The notes: generated from the sequence alone by a model not told the origin. A DNA stretch of 64,000 nucleotides from Thioalkalivibrio paradoxus (GCA_011390565.1 JAABSC010000001.1:248001-312000), one strand, 5' to 3'; numbered from the stretch's first letter, positions 17,391 through 27,596 are shown. Numbers and translations: made by a program.

Positions 17391-17834
17391 CTAGCGCTCC
17401 TCGATGGCTGCGATGGCGGCGTCCAGTGCCAGGCGATAGCCGACCACGCCCAGGCCGGTGATCGTGCCGGTGGCGATGTCGGACAGATAGGACTGTCGAC
17501 GAAACGCCTCCCGGGCATGGACGTTGCTGATGTGAATCTCGATGAACGGGATCGCGACCGCCAGGAGCGCATCGCGCAGGCTCACGCTGGTATGGGTCAG
17601 GGCCCCCGGATTGATCAGGATCCGGGCGACGTTCTCGGACGCAGCCTCATGGATGCGATCGACGATCTGCCCTTCGTGATTGCTCTGGAAACAGGCGAGC
17701 CTGTGTCCCGCCCGCTCGGCGTGGGCGTACAGCTCCTTCTCGATTTCCGCCAGCGTGCTCGCGCCATAGCGCTCTGGCTCGCGACTCCCGAGCAGGTTCA
17801 GGTTGGGGCCATTCACGAGCAGGAGTTGCGCCAT
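17391..17834 (-). CDS. aroQ: 3-dehydroquinate dehydratase, type II
   Basis: AroQ converts 3-dehydroquinate to 3-dehydroshikimate in the shikimate pathway. The 147-residue protein has the type II hallmarks [17 protein letters not shown] (with the catalytic Tyr), [16 protein letters not shown], and [20 protein letters not shown], including the catalytic His. It heads the accB-accC-prmA run. The 140 bases upstream (17835-17974) contain no gene and must carry the operon promoter, although no clear -35/-10 pair stands out. Confidence 0.97.
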   Translation of the reverse strand: MAQLLLVNGPNLNLLGSREPERYGASTLAEIEKELYAHAERAGHRLACFQSNHEGQIVDRIHEAASENVARILINPGALTHTSVSLRDALLAVAIPFIEIHISNVHAREAFRRQSYLSDIATGTITGLGVVGYRLALDAAIAAIEER

Positions 17835-17974
17835 GGAGAGGTCGTATCGGTTGCGATCGTGTCGTGAATCCGTGGGAAACGTGCTTCAAACTCCCACCAA
17901 GAATGCCCGGATTCTGCCGCAGCGGGGCAGTGCTGTCCAGCGACCGGCGCACTGGCCGACGCTGGACGGCCGGT

Positions 17975-18529
17975 TCAGAGATACGATTCGAGCCAGCCGT
18001 CGAGGTCGGTCTCCGTGACCTCTCCGCGGTGGGTTTCGCGGACCATGCCTTGACGGTCGATCACCACGCTGTAAGGGAGCGCTCCGATTCGATTCCCGTA
18101 CTCCCGTCCCACGGCGATCGCCTCCTCCTGCCCGATCAGGACCGGGAATTCGATCCCGAAGGTGAACACGAAGTCCCGCGTTTCGTCGATTTCGTCCACC
18201 GCGACCGCGACGATGGTGAAGCCGTCGGCCGCGTGTGCCTCGTAGCGCTCCTGGAACAGCGGCATCTCCTTCTTGCAGGGTGGGCACCAGGTGGCCCAGA
18301 AGTTCAACACGACCATGTCGCCGTCCCACTCACTCAGGTTTCTGGGCTGTCCATCCAGATCCGGCAGGGTGAAATCGACGCGCGGGAACGCGTCCGGGCT
18401 CGCCGGGGGCGGCATCTCACCGGCCGTGCTCTCGGTCGAGGGTTCGCAGCCGGCGAGCGACAGCGCCGCCAGGAGCATTCCGGTACGTATCATCAACCGG
18501 AGGCTGCCCGCGGCAGCGGTCCGCCTCAA
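17975..18529 (-). CDS. TlpA-type thioredoxin-fold lipoprotein
   Basis: The 184-residue protein has a lipobox LSLAGC (Cys28) and a redoxin domain with the active site WCPPC (Cys82, Cys85) in a TlpA/ResA-type fold. It should be tethered in the periplasm and act as a thiol reductant. DsbD, encoded immediately upstream, is the likely electron donor. The start is a TTG whose bases overlap the dsbD stop (TTGA at 18526-18529), with GGAG 8 bases before it. An alternative ATG at 18491-18493 has no visible ribosome site but would also keep the signal. The client protein is unknown. Confidence 0.85.
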   Translation of the reverse strand: MRRTAAAGSLRLMIRTGMLLAALSLAGCEPSTESTAGEMPPPASPDAFPRVDFTLPDLDGQPRNLSEWDGDMVVLNFWATWCPPCKKEMPLFQERYEAHAADGFTIVAVAVDEIDETRDFVFTFGIEFPVLIGQEEAIAVGREYGNRIGALPYSVVIDRQGMVRETHRGEVTETDLDGWLESYL

Positions 18530-20823
18530 GGCCGGGCTCCGATGCTCTGTTCGACGTGGGCCAGAAAACGCTCCGCGTTGAGGTACCCCACGACCCTGCG
18601 GTTGCGCAGTTCCTCGCCTGCGGCGTCATAGAAGATCATGGCGGGAGGACCGAACAGGTTGAAGGCCCGCATCAGGTCACGGTGTTCGGACGTGTTCGCC
18701 GTGACGTCGGCCTTGATCAGATGCACCTCGCTCATGGCCTGGATCACCCGGGGGTCCTGGAAGGTCGTGCGCTCCATGCGCACGCAGTCGACACACCAGT
18801 CGGCGTAGAAGTCGAGGAACACGGGCTGGTTGCGCCCTGTCGCCGCCGCCACTTCCCGTTCCACGTCGGCCAGACTGCTGACCTTTGTGAACTGCATCTC
18901 GGTGGCGCGCTGCACACCGTCCGTGGTGACCATTGTGGCGGGGGCCCGAAGCTCGGCGAGTGGCCGGAAGATGTCCTTGCCGCCGGTGAACGCGCCCAGC
19001 ATCAGGATCACGCCGTAGATCAACAGCACGAGGCCCAGACCCTTCCACAGATTACGCCAGCCTGTCGCGCCCTCGGGCAGGCTTTGCAGCGCACCCATGT
19101 AGATTGCGGTGACGATGAGCAGCGTCGCCCAGAGGACCAGCGCGATCTCGCCCGGAATCACCCGTTCGAGCAGCCAGATGCCCATTGCCAGCAGACCGAC
19201 CCCGAACACCGCCTTGACGGTATCCATCCAGGGCCCGGCCTTGGGCAGGATCTTGCCCGCGGAGGTTCCGATCGCCAGCAGCGGAGCGCCCATGCCCATG
19301 CTCAGCGCAAACAGCGCGAGGCCTCCGAGGAAGGCGTCGCCGGTCTGACTGATGTAAAGCAGGGCGCCGACCAGCGGTGCGGTCACGCAGGGTCCGACGA
19401 TCAGTGCGGCGAGGAAGCCCATGATCGCGGCACCGACCAAGGTGCCGCCTTCCTGCCGGTTGCTGATGTTCGCCAGTCGGCTCTGGATTGCGGACGGCAT
19501 CTGCAGTTCGTAGAAGCCGAACATCGACATCGCGAGCGCGATGAACACGAGCACGAAGGTGCCGATGATCCAGGGGTTCTGGAAGGCGGCCTGCAGGTTG
19601 GCGCCGGCGAGTCCTGCGAAGACTCCGGCCAGGGTGTAGGTGAACGCCATCGCCAGAACGAACGCCAGCGAGATGAAGAACGCCTTGCGCGTGGTCAGAT
19701 CCTTCTGCCCCACGATGATGTTCGACAGGATCGGGATCATCGGGAACACGCACGGGGTGAACGTCAGCAGGAGGCCGAAGCCGAAGAAGGCCAGCGCCAC
19801 CAGCCAGATGCGGCCGTCCGCCAACTGTGCGGCGATGCGGTCCTGCTCCGTGACCGGGCCACTGTCCGCAGCGGGGCGCGCGGTTCCGGTGGGCGGCAGT
19901 TCGGTAGCTTGTTCGGCGAGCGTGGGCGCGAAGGTCACGGCCACGTCCTGGGTCAGCGGCGGGTAGCAGACGCCGAGGTCCGCGCAACCCTGGTAGTCGA
20001 CCGCAAGTACGATTTCGGCGGGATCGTCGATGCTTCGCAACACCGGGACCAGGATCTCGACATGGCCGCGGTACGTCTCGGTTTCGCCGAAGAATTCATC
20101 GACGATGAGCGTTCCGTCCGGGGGGTTCACCGGTCCCAACTCGATACCGTCGCCCTCTGCGATGCGGACGCCGAGCTTGTCCCGATACAGGTAGTAGCCG
20201 TCGGCGATGTCGAAGCGCAGCACGACCGCGTTCTGGCTGATGGCCCGCGCGCTCGCGGCGAAAGCCACCTCGGGGTCCAGCAGATCGTCGTCGTTGGCCG
20301 GTCCGCCTGCCAGCGTCGCGAGTGCGTCGAGCGCGGCGCGTCCGGGGGTCCCCGACCCGGTGTCTGCCGCCGGCAGCGCCGGCAGCGTCAGGCTGACGGT
20401 CTGGAAATGCGGGGGGTAGCAGACCCCGAGGTCGGCGCAGCCCTGGGACCGTGCAGTCAGTTCGATGTCGGTGCTGACCGCGGCCAGAATTGGCAACTCG
20501 ACTTCGACCCGGTCCCGGTAGGTTTCGACGCGTCCGAAGAACTCGTCTTCCTTCACCGTGCCGTCGGGTATCCGCGGTTCGCCCAGCTCCAGGCCATCCG
20601 ATTCGGGCGTGAACCGGAACTGCTCCCGGTACATGTAGTAGCCCTCCGCGATGGTCCAGGTCATGCGCAGGGTGTTGGCATCGACGACCTCGCCGTTCAG
20701 GGCGAAGGCGTCATCCGGAGCGAGGAGCTCGTCGTCGTCGAACATCGCGTTCGCGACCAGCGGCAACAGTGCCAGCAGGAGCAGCAGGTGGGGGAGCCTT
20801 CGCCAAACGGTCATTGGGTGCAT
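18526..20823 (-). CDS. dsbD: Thiol:disulfide interchange protein DsbD with two N-terminal alpha domains
   Basis: DsbD carries electrons from cytoplasmic thioredoxin across the inner membrane to periplasmic thiol proteins. The 765-residue protein is about 200 residues longer than E. coli DsbD. The cause is visible: residues about 25-150 and 185-315 are two tandem copies of the periplasmic alpha domain, each ending in GCADLGVCYPP with the C-x5-C pair. The membrane domain starts near 335 and has FTPCVFPMIP (about 356). The C-terminal thioredoxin domain has WCVDC (about 678). The start could also be the fourth codon, whose ATG overlaps the cutA stop as ATGA. It sits in a run of redox and export genes. 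Confidence 0.95.
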   Translation of the reverse strand: MHPMTVWRRLPHLLLLLALLPLVANAMFDDDELLAPDDAFALNGEVVDANTLRMTWTIAEGYYMYREQFRFTPESDGLELGEPRIPDGTVKEDEFFGRVETYRDRVEVELPILAAVSTDIELTARSQGCADLGVCYPPHFQTVSLTLPALPAADTGSGTPGRAALDALATLAGGPANDDDLLDPEVAFAASARAISQNAVVLRFDIADGYYLYRDKLGVRIAEGDGIELGPVNPPDGTLIVDEFFGETETYRGHVEILVPVLRSIDDPAEIVLAVDYQGCADLGVCYPPLTQDVAVTFAPTLAEQATELPPTGTARPAADSGPVTEQDRIAAQLADGRIWLVALAFFGFGLLLTFTPCVFPMIPILSNIIVGQKDLTTRKAFFISLAFVLAMAFTYTLAGVFAGLAGANLQAAFQNPWIIGTFVLVFIALAMSMFGFYELQMPSAIQSRLANISNRQEGGTLVGAAIMGFLAALIVGPCVTAPLVGALLYISQTGDAFLGGLALFALSMGMGAPLLAIGTSAGKILPKAGPWMDTVKAVFGVGLLAMGIWLLERVIPGEIALVLWATLLIVTAIYMGALQSLPEGATGWRNLWKGLGLVLLIYGVILMLGAFTGGKDIFRPLAELRAPATMVTTDGVQRATEMQFTKVSSLADVEREVAAATGRNQPVFLDFYADWCVDCVRMERTTFQDPRVIQAMSEVHLIKADVTANTSEHRDLMRAFNLFGPPAMIFYDAAGEELRNRRVVGYLNAERFLAHVEQSIGARP

Positions 20824-21158
20824 TCTCGGATCCAGTTCAGGTAGTCGGGCAGCCCTTGGGTAATGGGCAGGGCCATGATTTCAGGGGTCTGGTACGGGTG
20901 GTGCATGCGCAGCCAGGCTTCCAGCGCGGCATACCCCGCGGTGGTGGTCTTGATCAGCAAAGTGTGTTCCCGCGCGGTCTCGATGTTTTCTTCCCAACGG
21001 TATACCGATTGCCCGGCGGGAAACACGTGTACACAGGCAGCGAGCCGCTCTTCGACAAGCCCGTGCGCCAGGCTGGCGGCGCGCTCGACGTCGTCGAGCG
21101 TGGTCCAAACCAGGAGCGCGCCCGAGGGCAGCCGTTGGTCGGGCGGTTTCGTGGTCAC
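20811..21158 (-). CDS. cutA: Divalent-cation tolerance protein CutA
   Basis: CutA is a small trimeric protein (115 residues here) associated with copper tolerance; its molecular role is unsettled. The family signatures are LAACVHVFPAGQSVYRWEE near the middle and LPITQGLPDYLNWI at the end. It overlaps the HlyD-like stop by four bases and dsbD follows immediately, reproducing the cutA-dsbD pairing known from E. coli near fxsA-groES. Confidence 0.94.
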   Translation of the reverse strand: MTTKPPDQRLPSGALLVWTTLDDVERAASLAHGLVEERLAACVHVFPAGQSVYRWEENIETAREHTLLIKTTTAGYAALEAWLRMHHPYQTPEIMALPITQGLPDYLNWIRECTQ

Positions 21159-21967
21159 GATGCCGACGGGACGTCCGGTACGAGGATTTCTGCGGGTTCG
21201 CCCGCCCGGAGTTCAAGCGACTCGGGAGGAGAGAATTCCACGCTCAGTCGGTACCCGGACCCGAAACCGATGTCCTCTGGTTCCCAACCGATCGCCCGAA
21301 CCGTTCCCGTCACGGTTTGTTCCCTCACCCGAACCGAGACCGCCTGGCCGACCTGCAGCCCGGCAGCGAGGGCGGCATCGACGGTCGTCTCGGCTCGCAT
21401 GGAATCGATGGCGCCGAGTGTGATCAGGGTCGGTGGTGACAGTGCGGGGCTCACCGCCTCGCCAATCGTGACCCCGATACCGAGGACCCGGGACGCCGCC
21501 GGCGAGCGTATCTGACTGTCGTCCAGATCGATGCGTATACGGTCGAGAGCGGCCTGTGCCCGGGCCAGTTGCGAGGCGGCCATGGAACGCTGGATCCGCG
21601 TAAGTTCGACTTCGCGAATCGGGACCAGCGTCCGGTCGTAGAGCTCCTCGGCGCGGTCGACTTCCCGGTCCGCTTCGCCGAGTTCGAGCTGGAGCCTTTC
21701 GAGGTCGGCCTGGGCGGCACGGGCATCCGCCTTCAGGCGGCGCAGATCCAGTGTGATCAGGACCTCTCCGGTCTCCACCCGATCTCCGGGTTGCACGGAA
21801 ATCTCTCGCACAACGCCGGCGACAGGTGCCGACACGACGTGCCGTTGTCCCCAATCGATGCGTGCCTGCAGACCCTCGGCCTGGACGGAAGCGCTGGTGG
21901 CGATTCCCAGGCAGAGGACGGAAGCAAGGAGGAAGCTGCGGGGTTGGCCCATGGGATTCGGCTCCAT
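21155..21967 (-). CDS. HlyD/RND-type periplasmic adaptor protein
   Basis: The 270-residue protein has a signal peptide (about 1-30, ending ASVQA), a biotinyl-lipoyl-like half motif (VSAPVAGVVREISVQPGDRVETGEVL), and a long helical hairpin (about 75-140). The matching second half-motif (IRSPAASRVLGIGVTIGEAV) and a beta-barrel part follow. This is the layout of membrane-fusion adaptors that join inner-membrane pumps to TolC channels, but it is short for the family. Its start shares one base with the TolC-like stop. No inner-membrane pump gene is present nearby, so its partner is unknown. Confidence 0.85.
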   Translation of the reverse strand: MEPNPMGQPRSFLLASVLCLGIATSASVQAEGLQARIDWGQRHVVSAPVAGVVREISVQPGDRVETGEVLITLDLRRLKADARAAQADLERLQLELGEADREVDRAEELYDRTLVPIREVELTRIQRSMAASQLARAQAALDRIRIDLDDSQIRSPAASRVLGIGVTIGEAVSPALSPPTLITLGAIDSMRAETTVDAALAAGLQVGQAVSVRVREQTVTGTVRAIGWEPEDIGFGSGYRLSVEFSPPESLELRAGEPAEILVPDVPSAS

Positions 21968-23289
21968 CAGGGATCGTGAGGAAATGCGCTCAACGAGGGA
22001 TCGCCCAGGAGCAGCGCGAGACGCTCAAACGCAAGTGCAAGCGCAAACTCGGTTTCGGCTTCGAAATGGGCTGCGGCGCTTTGCTGCACCATAGAATCGC
22101 CGAGGTCGGCCCGTTCCTCCATGTCGTAAAGCGCGCGAGCACGGTCGATATAGAGTTCCCGGTAATCGAGGCGTGCGAGGGCTTCGTCACGCTGGACCAG
22201 CAGCGCCTCGATCTCGAAAAAGAGCTGACGCAGGGCGCCGCGGGTTTCGATCATGGCTTGTGCCAACTCGGCTTCGGCGAGGTGCCGTTCGGCCGTGGCG
22301 ACGCCAACGGCCGCGTTTCGCTGTCTTCCCTGGTAGATGGGGATTTCCAGAATCAGACCGGCTGCGGCAGGGTTTCGCTCTCCGCCGAATTCCCGCACCC
22401 AGGCACCGAGCTGCACCTCGGCGCTCAGACGCGGGCGGTTCAGCGCGCGCGCCGCATCGGTGCGGTGTCGCTCGACCTCGAGCTGGGCGCGTCGAATCGC
22501 GATCTCGGGGCTCTGTTCCCCGATCCTGGCCAGAAGCTCATCGAGGGGGGGTAGCTGCGGCAACTCCAGCGGCAAGGCGGGGGCCAGGACCTGGGCCGGT
22601 GGCTGATCCGGCCGATTCAGGACTTCGGCGAGTTCCGCGCGGGTCCGGCGCTGCTCCTGGAGCGCGCGCAGTCGGGTGCCGCGCGCCGTCTGGTACCGTG
22701 CCTCCAGTTCGTAAAGATCGATATCGGAGACCTGTCCCAGTTCGTTCCGGTCGCGGGCCCGTTGCAGGCCCACGAACGCAGAGGCCATCGCTTCGGTGTC
22801 CCTGGTGAAGGCGAGATCCGCCAGCGCGACATCGAGGAACGATCGCATGACGTCGAGGCGGTGCCGGGACTGCGTGAGTTCCTCTTCGGCCCGGGCCGCC
22901 TCGGCCTCCTGCCGACTTGCCGCGACGGTGCTCCGGGTCCGGCCGAAATCACTGACGAGTTTCCGGGCAAACAGCTGAGCCCGGGAGTCGTCGTTGCCGG
23001 GCAAGGCGGTCAGGTCGTTGGGTTCGATCCAGCGGGCCTCGAGCCGGGCGTCCACCTGGACGTCCCCGAGCGCCTGTACCGTCTCCAGCTCGCGCTCGGA
23101 GCGTTCACGCGAGGCCTGAGCGCGCAGGAGCGTGGGATGGGCGCGGTCGATGTGTGCCAGCGCGTTCTCGAGGCGCAGCGGCTGGGGCAGCGGCTCACGC
23201 GCGTCTTCCCGGGCATGTCCCGAGCCAGTGGCCAGGAGAAGCAGAGTGACACCCGCCAGCGCCGCCAGTATGAATGCGGGCACTCCCAC
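21967..23289 (-). CDS. TolC-family outer-membrane efflux protein
   Basis: The 440-residue protein has a signal peptide (ending SGHA) and two repeats of long amphipathic helices with regularly spaced Ala, Arg and Glu, as in TolC-type alpha-barrels. Conserved spots include LENALAHIDRAHPTLL at the start and GLILEIPIYQGRQRNAAVG in the second half. It should form the outer-membrane channel for the adjacent HlyD-like adaptor. It starts 9 bases after the thioredoxin gene stop, so the genes are co-transcribed. Confidence 0.87.
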   Translation of the reverse strand: MGVPAFILAALAGVTLLLLATGSGHAREDAREPLPQPLRLENALAHIDRAHPTLLRAQASRERSERELETVQALGDVQVDARLEARWIEPNDLTALPGNDDSRAQLFARKLVSDFGRTRSTVAASRQEAEAARAEEELTQSRHRLDVMRSFLDVALADLAFTRDTEAMASAFVGLQRARDRNELGQVSDIDLYELEARYQTARGTRLRALQEQRRTRAELAEVLNRPDQPPAQVLAPALPLELPQLPPLDELLARIGEQSPEIAIRRAQLEVERHRTDAARALNRPRLSAEVQLGAWVREFGGERNPAAAGLILEIPIYQGRQRNAAVGVATAERHLAEAELAQAMIETRGALRQLFFEIEALLVQRDEALARLDYRELYIDRARALYDMEERADLGDSMVQQSAAAHFEAETEFALALAFERLALLLGDPSLSAFPHDP

Positions 23290-23298
23290 GTCCGGAGC

Positions 23299-23841
23299 CT
23301 ACCGCGCTTCGCGCTTGAAGCGCGTGAAGTTCATGTCCCGGTAATGCCCTTCCGCCACGTATTCCCCGAGTTGAAGGAATTCGCGAACGTCTCGTGTGGC
23401 GCCAGTGAAACGGGCGATCGGTTCACCGTCGAGATTGAAGAACTGGAACACCGGGGTCGCGCGCACCCGGTTTTCGCGGAACGCGAAGTCGCTCTGACTG
23501 AGGGTGTTGCCCTGGAAATCCGTCACCTCGATGTCGCCTTCGACATCGACGCTGAAGATGGCGAAGTGCTCCCGGAAATAATCCTGCACGTCGGGCTGAT
23601 TCAACACCTGCTGTTTCATCCGGTGGCAGAACGGACATTCGTCCATTTCGAAGAAAATCAGGATCGCCTTCTTCCCGTCCGCGCGCGCGTCTTCGAGGTC
23701 TTCCTGGAAGTCGCCGAAGGTGGGCTGGAAGAAATGCGAGTAGGGGTCACGTGGATCGGTTGCCCCCATGAGGGCAACGGGCGCCAGCATGAGCGCCGCG
23801 AGGCCCCATTGGCGAAGAATCCGTACGGCCGCGAATAACAT
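23299..23841 (-). CDS. Periplasmic thioredoxin-fold protein
   Basis: The 180-residue product has a signal peptide (about 1-27) and a thioredoxin-like domain. The active site is ECPFC (Cys69, Cys72) and the cis-Pro region reads VRATPVFQFFNLDG. It resembles the thioredoxin-fold proteins (SoxW/Thioredoxin_7 group) reduced by DsbD or CcdA; the substrate is unknown. I placed the start at the ATG at 23839-23841 because AGGAG lies 7 bases upstream; the longer open frame has no support. It is the first gene of the run thioredoxin-TolC-HlyD-cutA-dsbD-tlpA. Confidence 0.87.
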   Translation of the reverse strand: MLFAAVRILRQWGLAALMLAPVALMGATDPRDPYSHFFQPTFGDFQEDLEDARADGKKAILIFFEMDECPFCHRMKQQVLNQPDVQDYFREHFAIFSVDVEGDIEVTDFQGNTLSQSDFAFRENRVRATPVFQFFNLDGEPIARFTGATRDVREFLQLGEYVAEGHYRDMNFTRFKREAR

Positions 23842-23980
23842 TTCCCGCTCCTGAATGGCTGGGTGGTGAACGCTATTGTAGACGTCATCGGGTAGCTGAA
23901 AATTCCGGTTCGTGCGACCCGTGGCTCGACAGAGCCGGGCGGCGGGTGTTGCAATAGCACGATTGCCGATGGAGTTCGTC

Positions 23981-24451
23981 ATGCTGCGTCCCTTCCTGCC
24001 CTTGATCGTCTTCGTCGCCATCGTCCTGCTGGAAATCTTCGGGTTTGCATGGGTGGGCGGCGCGGTGGGCGCTCTGATGACCGTCGTGCTCGTGGTCGTC
24101 ACCGCGGCTCTGGGCTTGTGGATCTTTCGTCTCCAGGGGATGGCGCACTGGCAGCGCATGCAGCACATGCTGCGTCAGGGAGAGCTTCCGGCCCGTGAAT
24201 TGCTGGAAGGCTGGCTGCTGATGCTCGCTGCGATTCTGCTCCTGGTCCCCGGGTTTTTCTCCGATGCGCTGGGTTTCGCGCTCCTGGTGCCCCCCCTGCG
24301 CTCGGCCGCGGCCCGCTGGCTTCTGGCCCGGGGTTCTCTCTGGGCTTCCGTCGCGCAACGTCCGCCCGGACATCGGGGCGAGACCATCGAAGGCGAGTTC
24401 CGGCAGAGAGAGGATCCTCCGGAACGGTTGGACGATCGCCGCGACCCCTGA
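23981..24451 (+). CDS. fxsA: FxsA family membrane protein
   Basis: This is a 156-residue inner-membrane protein with about four hydrophobic segments. The N terminus MLRPFLPLIVFVAIVLLEI is typical of FxsA, as is the segment LLMLAAILLLVPGFFSDALG. FxsA overproduction in E. coli relieves F-plasmid exclusion of phage T7; its cellular role is unknown. GGAG is spaced 6 bases from the chosen ATG, so I prefer it over upstream in-frame ATGs. fxsA directly upstream of groES is a conserved gammaproteobacterial order. Confidence 0.92.
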   Translation: MLRPFLPLIVFVAIVLLEIFGFAWVGGAVGALMTVVLVVVTAALGLWIFRLQGMAHWQRMQHMLRQGELPARELLEGWLLMLAAILLLVPGFFSDALGFALLVPPLRSAAARWLLARGSLWASVAQRPPGHRGETIEGEFRQREDPPERLDDRRDP

Positions 24452-24473
24452 GCCCCCATTGCCGTGGCGGCCC

Positions 24474-24501
24474 TTGACAGGCTTCCGTTTACGCCTATTA
24501 T
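24474..24501 (+). promoter_or_regulatory. Sigma-70 promoter of groES-groEL
   Basis: A consensus -35 box TTGACA (24474-24479) and a -10 box TATTAT (24496-24501) are separated by 16 bases, about 90 bases before the groES ATG. The CIRCE-type repeat overlaps the end of the -10 box, so a bound repressor would cover the transcription start. Confidence 0.8.
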
Positions 24502-24527
24502 TGGCACTCGTTCGGGTCGGGTGCTAA
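24501..24527 (+). promoter_or_regulatory. CIRCE-type operator (HrcA site)
   Basis: The sequence TTGGCACTC, nine bases, then GGGTGCTAA fits the CIRCE consensus TTAGCACTC-N9-GAGTGCTAA with one change in each arm. In many bacteria HrcA binds this element and represses groESL until heat stress. Its placement on the -10/+1 region supports the same control here. hrcA is not in the window. Confidence 0.85.
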
Positions 24528-24589
24528 CAATGCCCGGCCGAATCCCCTAAACCACCCATCCAGAACATCGGACTTAAGGAGTTCGCACC

Positions 24590-24880
24590 ATGAATCTGCG
24601 GCCTTTGCATGATCGCGTGATTGTCAAGCGTATGGAAGAACAGCGTACCTCCCCCGGAGGCATCGTGATCCCGGATACGGCAGCGGAGAAGCCGATCCGG
24701 GGTGAAATCCTCGCCGTGGGCAACGGCAAGATTCTCGACAACGGCGACGTGCGCGCGCTGGACCTGAAAGTCGGTGACACCGTGCTGTTCGGCAAGTATT
24801 CCGGAACCGAAGTGAAGGTCGATGGCCAGGATCTTCTGGTCATGCGTGAAGACGACATCATGGCGGTGATCGAGGGCTGA
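24590..24880 (+). CDS. groS: Co-chaperonin GroES
   Basis: GroES caps the GroEL folding chamber. The 96-residue protein is full length with [14 protein letters not shown] at the start, the mobile loop region [14 protein letters not shown] and the end [15 protein letters not shown] precedes the ATG. It is expressed with groEL, 51 bases downstream, from the CIRCE-controlled promoter. Confidence 0.99.
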   Translation: MNLRPLHDRVIVKRMEEQRTSPGGIVIPDTAAEKPIRGEILAVGNGKILDNGDVRALDLKVGDTVLFGKYSGTEVKVDGQDLLVMREDDIMAVIEG

Positions 24881-26590
<1,710 letters not shown>

Positions 26591-26618
26591 GCCTCCCGGG
26601 CTTGCAGCATGGCTGTTC

Positions 26619-26648
26619 GAGACCCCGCTTCGGCGGGGTCTCTTTTTT
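26619..26648 (+). terminator. Rho-independent terminator of groESL
   Basis: A 10-bp perfect stem (26619-26628 with 26633-26642) with a TTCG loop is followed by six T residues, 28 bases after the groEL stop. Confidence 0.95.
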
Positions 26649-26930
26649 GGGTCACCCCGACATCCGCGGACCCGGGCGCAGATGGACCGCCATATCGGCG
26701 CTGTCTCCCCAGGGTTGCCGAGGGGTGTCTCGAATATGTTACAGCCGTTGTCATATAGAGACGATTTTCAAGAAAAAGGGATGCAAAACCTCGAGCGTTG
26801 TGCCACTATCAGGGTGTTGCGGGCGCAATGTCATCGCTCTTCGTCTTGTGGCTGTGGCGAAGCCTGCAAAAAGATCTGCGAAACAAGGTTCCATTCCGGC
26901 CTACCGGTTCACTCTGAGGAGACTAGGGAA
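26649..26930. other. Intergenic region upstream of the OmpA-family gene
   Basis: This stretch holds no gene I can support. It is less GC-rich than its surroundings (AT-rich from about 26735 to 26790) and must contain the promoter and leader of the OmpA-family gene. A weak short hairpin (CTTCG paired with CGAAG around 26838-26861) is visible. I see no convincing -35/-10 pair. Confidence 0.5.
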
Positions 26931-27548
26931 ATGCAAAATAAAGCGGTGAAGAATTTTCTGGCACTGTCGGTCGCGACACTGGTGTTCGGTACCACGGGTG
27001 CCGTTTCGGCAGCCAACGTTTACGATTCACAGGGTTCCGTCGTGCGCGACAGCCAGGGTGAGTGCGTGCGCACGCCGTACTGGGCTCCGGAAAACGTCCG
27101 CACCCCGGGTTGCGCCGGTTACATCGAGCCCGTGGTCGAAGCGGCTCCTGCACCGGCTCCGGCGCCGGCTCCGGCTCCCCAGTTCACCACCACCACGTTG
27201 AGCGCTGAGGCACTGTTCGACTTCGACAAGTCGGCCCTGCGTCCGGAAGGCCGGGATACCTTGCGCGCCCTGGCCGCACAGCTGAATGCCGCGGACGCGA
27301 GCTACACCTCGGTCCTGGTGGAAGGTCATACCTGCAGCATCGGCACCGAGGCCTATAACCAGGGTCTGTCCGAGCGTCGTGCGGCTTCCGTCGCTGAGTT
27401 CCTGGTGAGCGAAGGCATCCGTCCCGACGCCATCCGCCAGGTGGGCTATGGTGAAGACCGGCCGGTTGCCGACAATGCCACCCGCGCCGGTCGCGAGCAG
27501 AACCGTCGTGTAGAAATCACGACGGACGTTCGCAAGCGCGTTCAGTAA
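26931..27548 (+). CDS. OmpA-family peptidoglycan-associated protein
   Basis: The 205-residue protein has a signal peptide (about 1-27), a short Cys-containing N-terminal region with Cys pair CVRTPYWAPENVRTPGC, and an Ala-Pro repeat linker. A C-terminal OmpA domain follows (about 88-200), with LFDFDKSALRPEGRDTL and LSERRAASVAEFL. It lacks the eight-stranded barrel of E. coli OmpA, so it is a soluble or loosely attached tether. At the place where OmpA domains usually have the diaminopimelate-binding Asp (GHTD), this protein has Cys135 (GHTC); the partner Arg is kept in LSERR. AGGAG and AGGGAA precede the ATG. A terminator follows. Confidence 0.9.
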   Translation: MQNKAVKNFLALSVATLVFGTTGAVSAANVYDSQGSVVRDSQGECVRTPYWAPENVRTPGCAGYIEPVVEAAPAPAPAPAPAPQFTTTTLSAEALFDFDKSALRPEGRDTLRALAAQLNAADASYTSVLVEGHTCSIGTEAYNQGLSERRAASVAEFLVSEGIRPDAIRQVGYGEDRPVADNATRAGREQNRRVEITTDVRKRVQ

Positions 27549-27596
27549 GAACGATCGGCGAGCGTGTTCTCCGGGCTTCGTGTCCGGGGAACCAAG

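Noticed and set aside
18556..20844. A 762-codon plus-strand open frame opposite dsbD
   Set aside because: Antisense to dsbD, rich in Gln, His and Asp with no domain structure.
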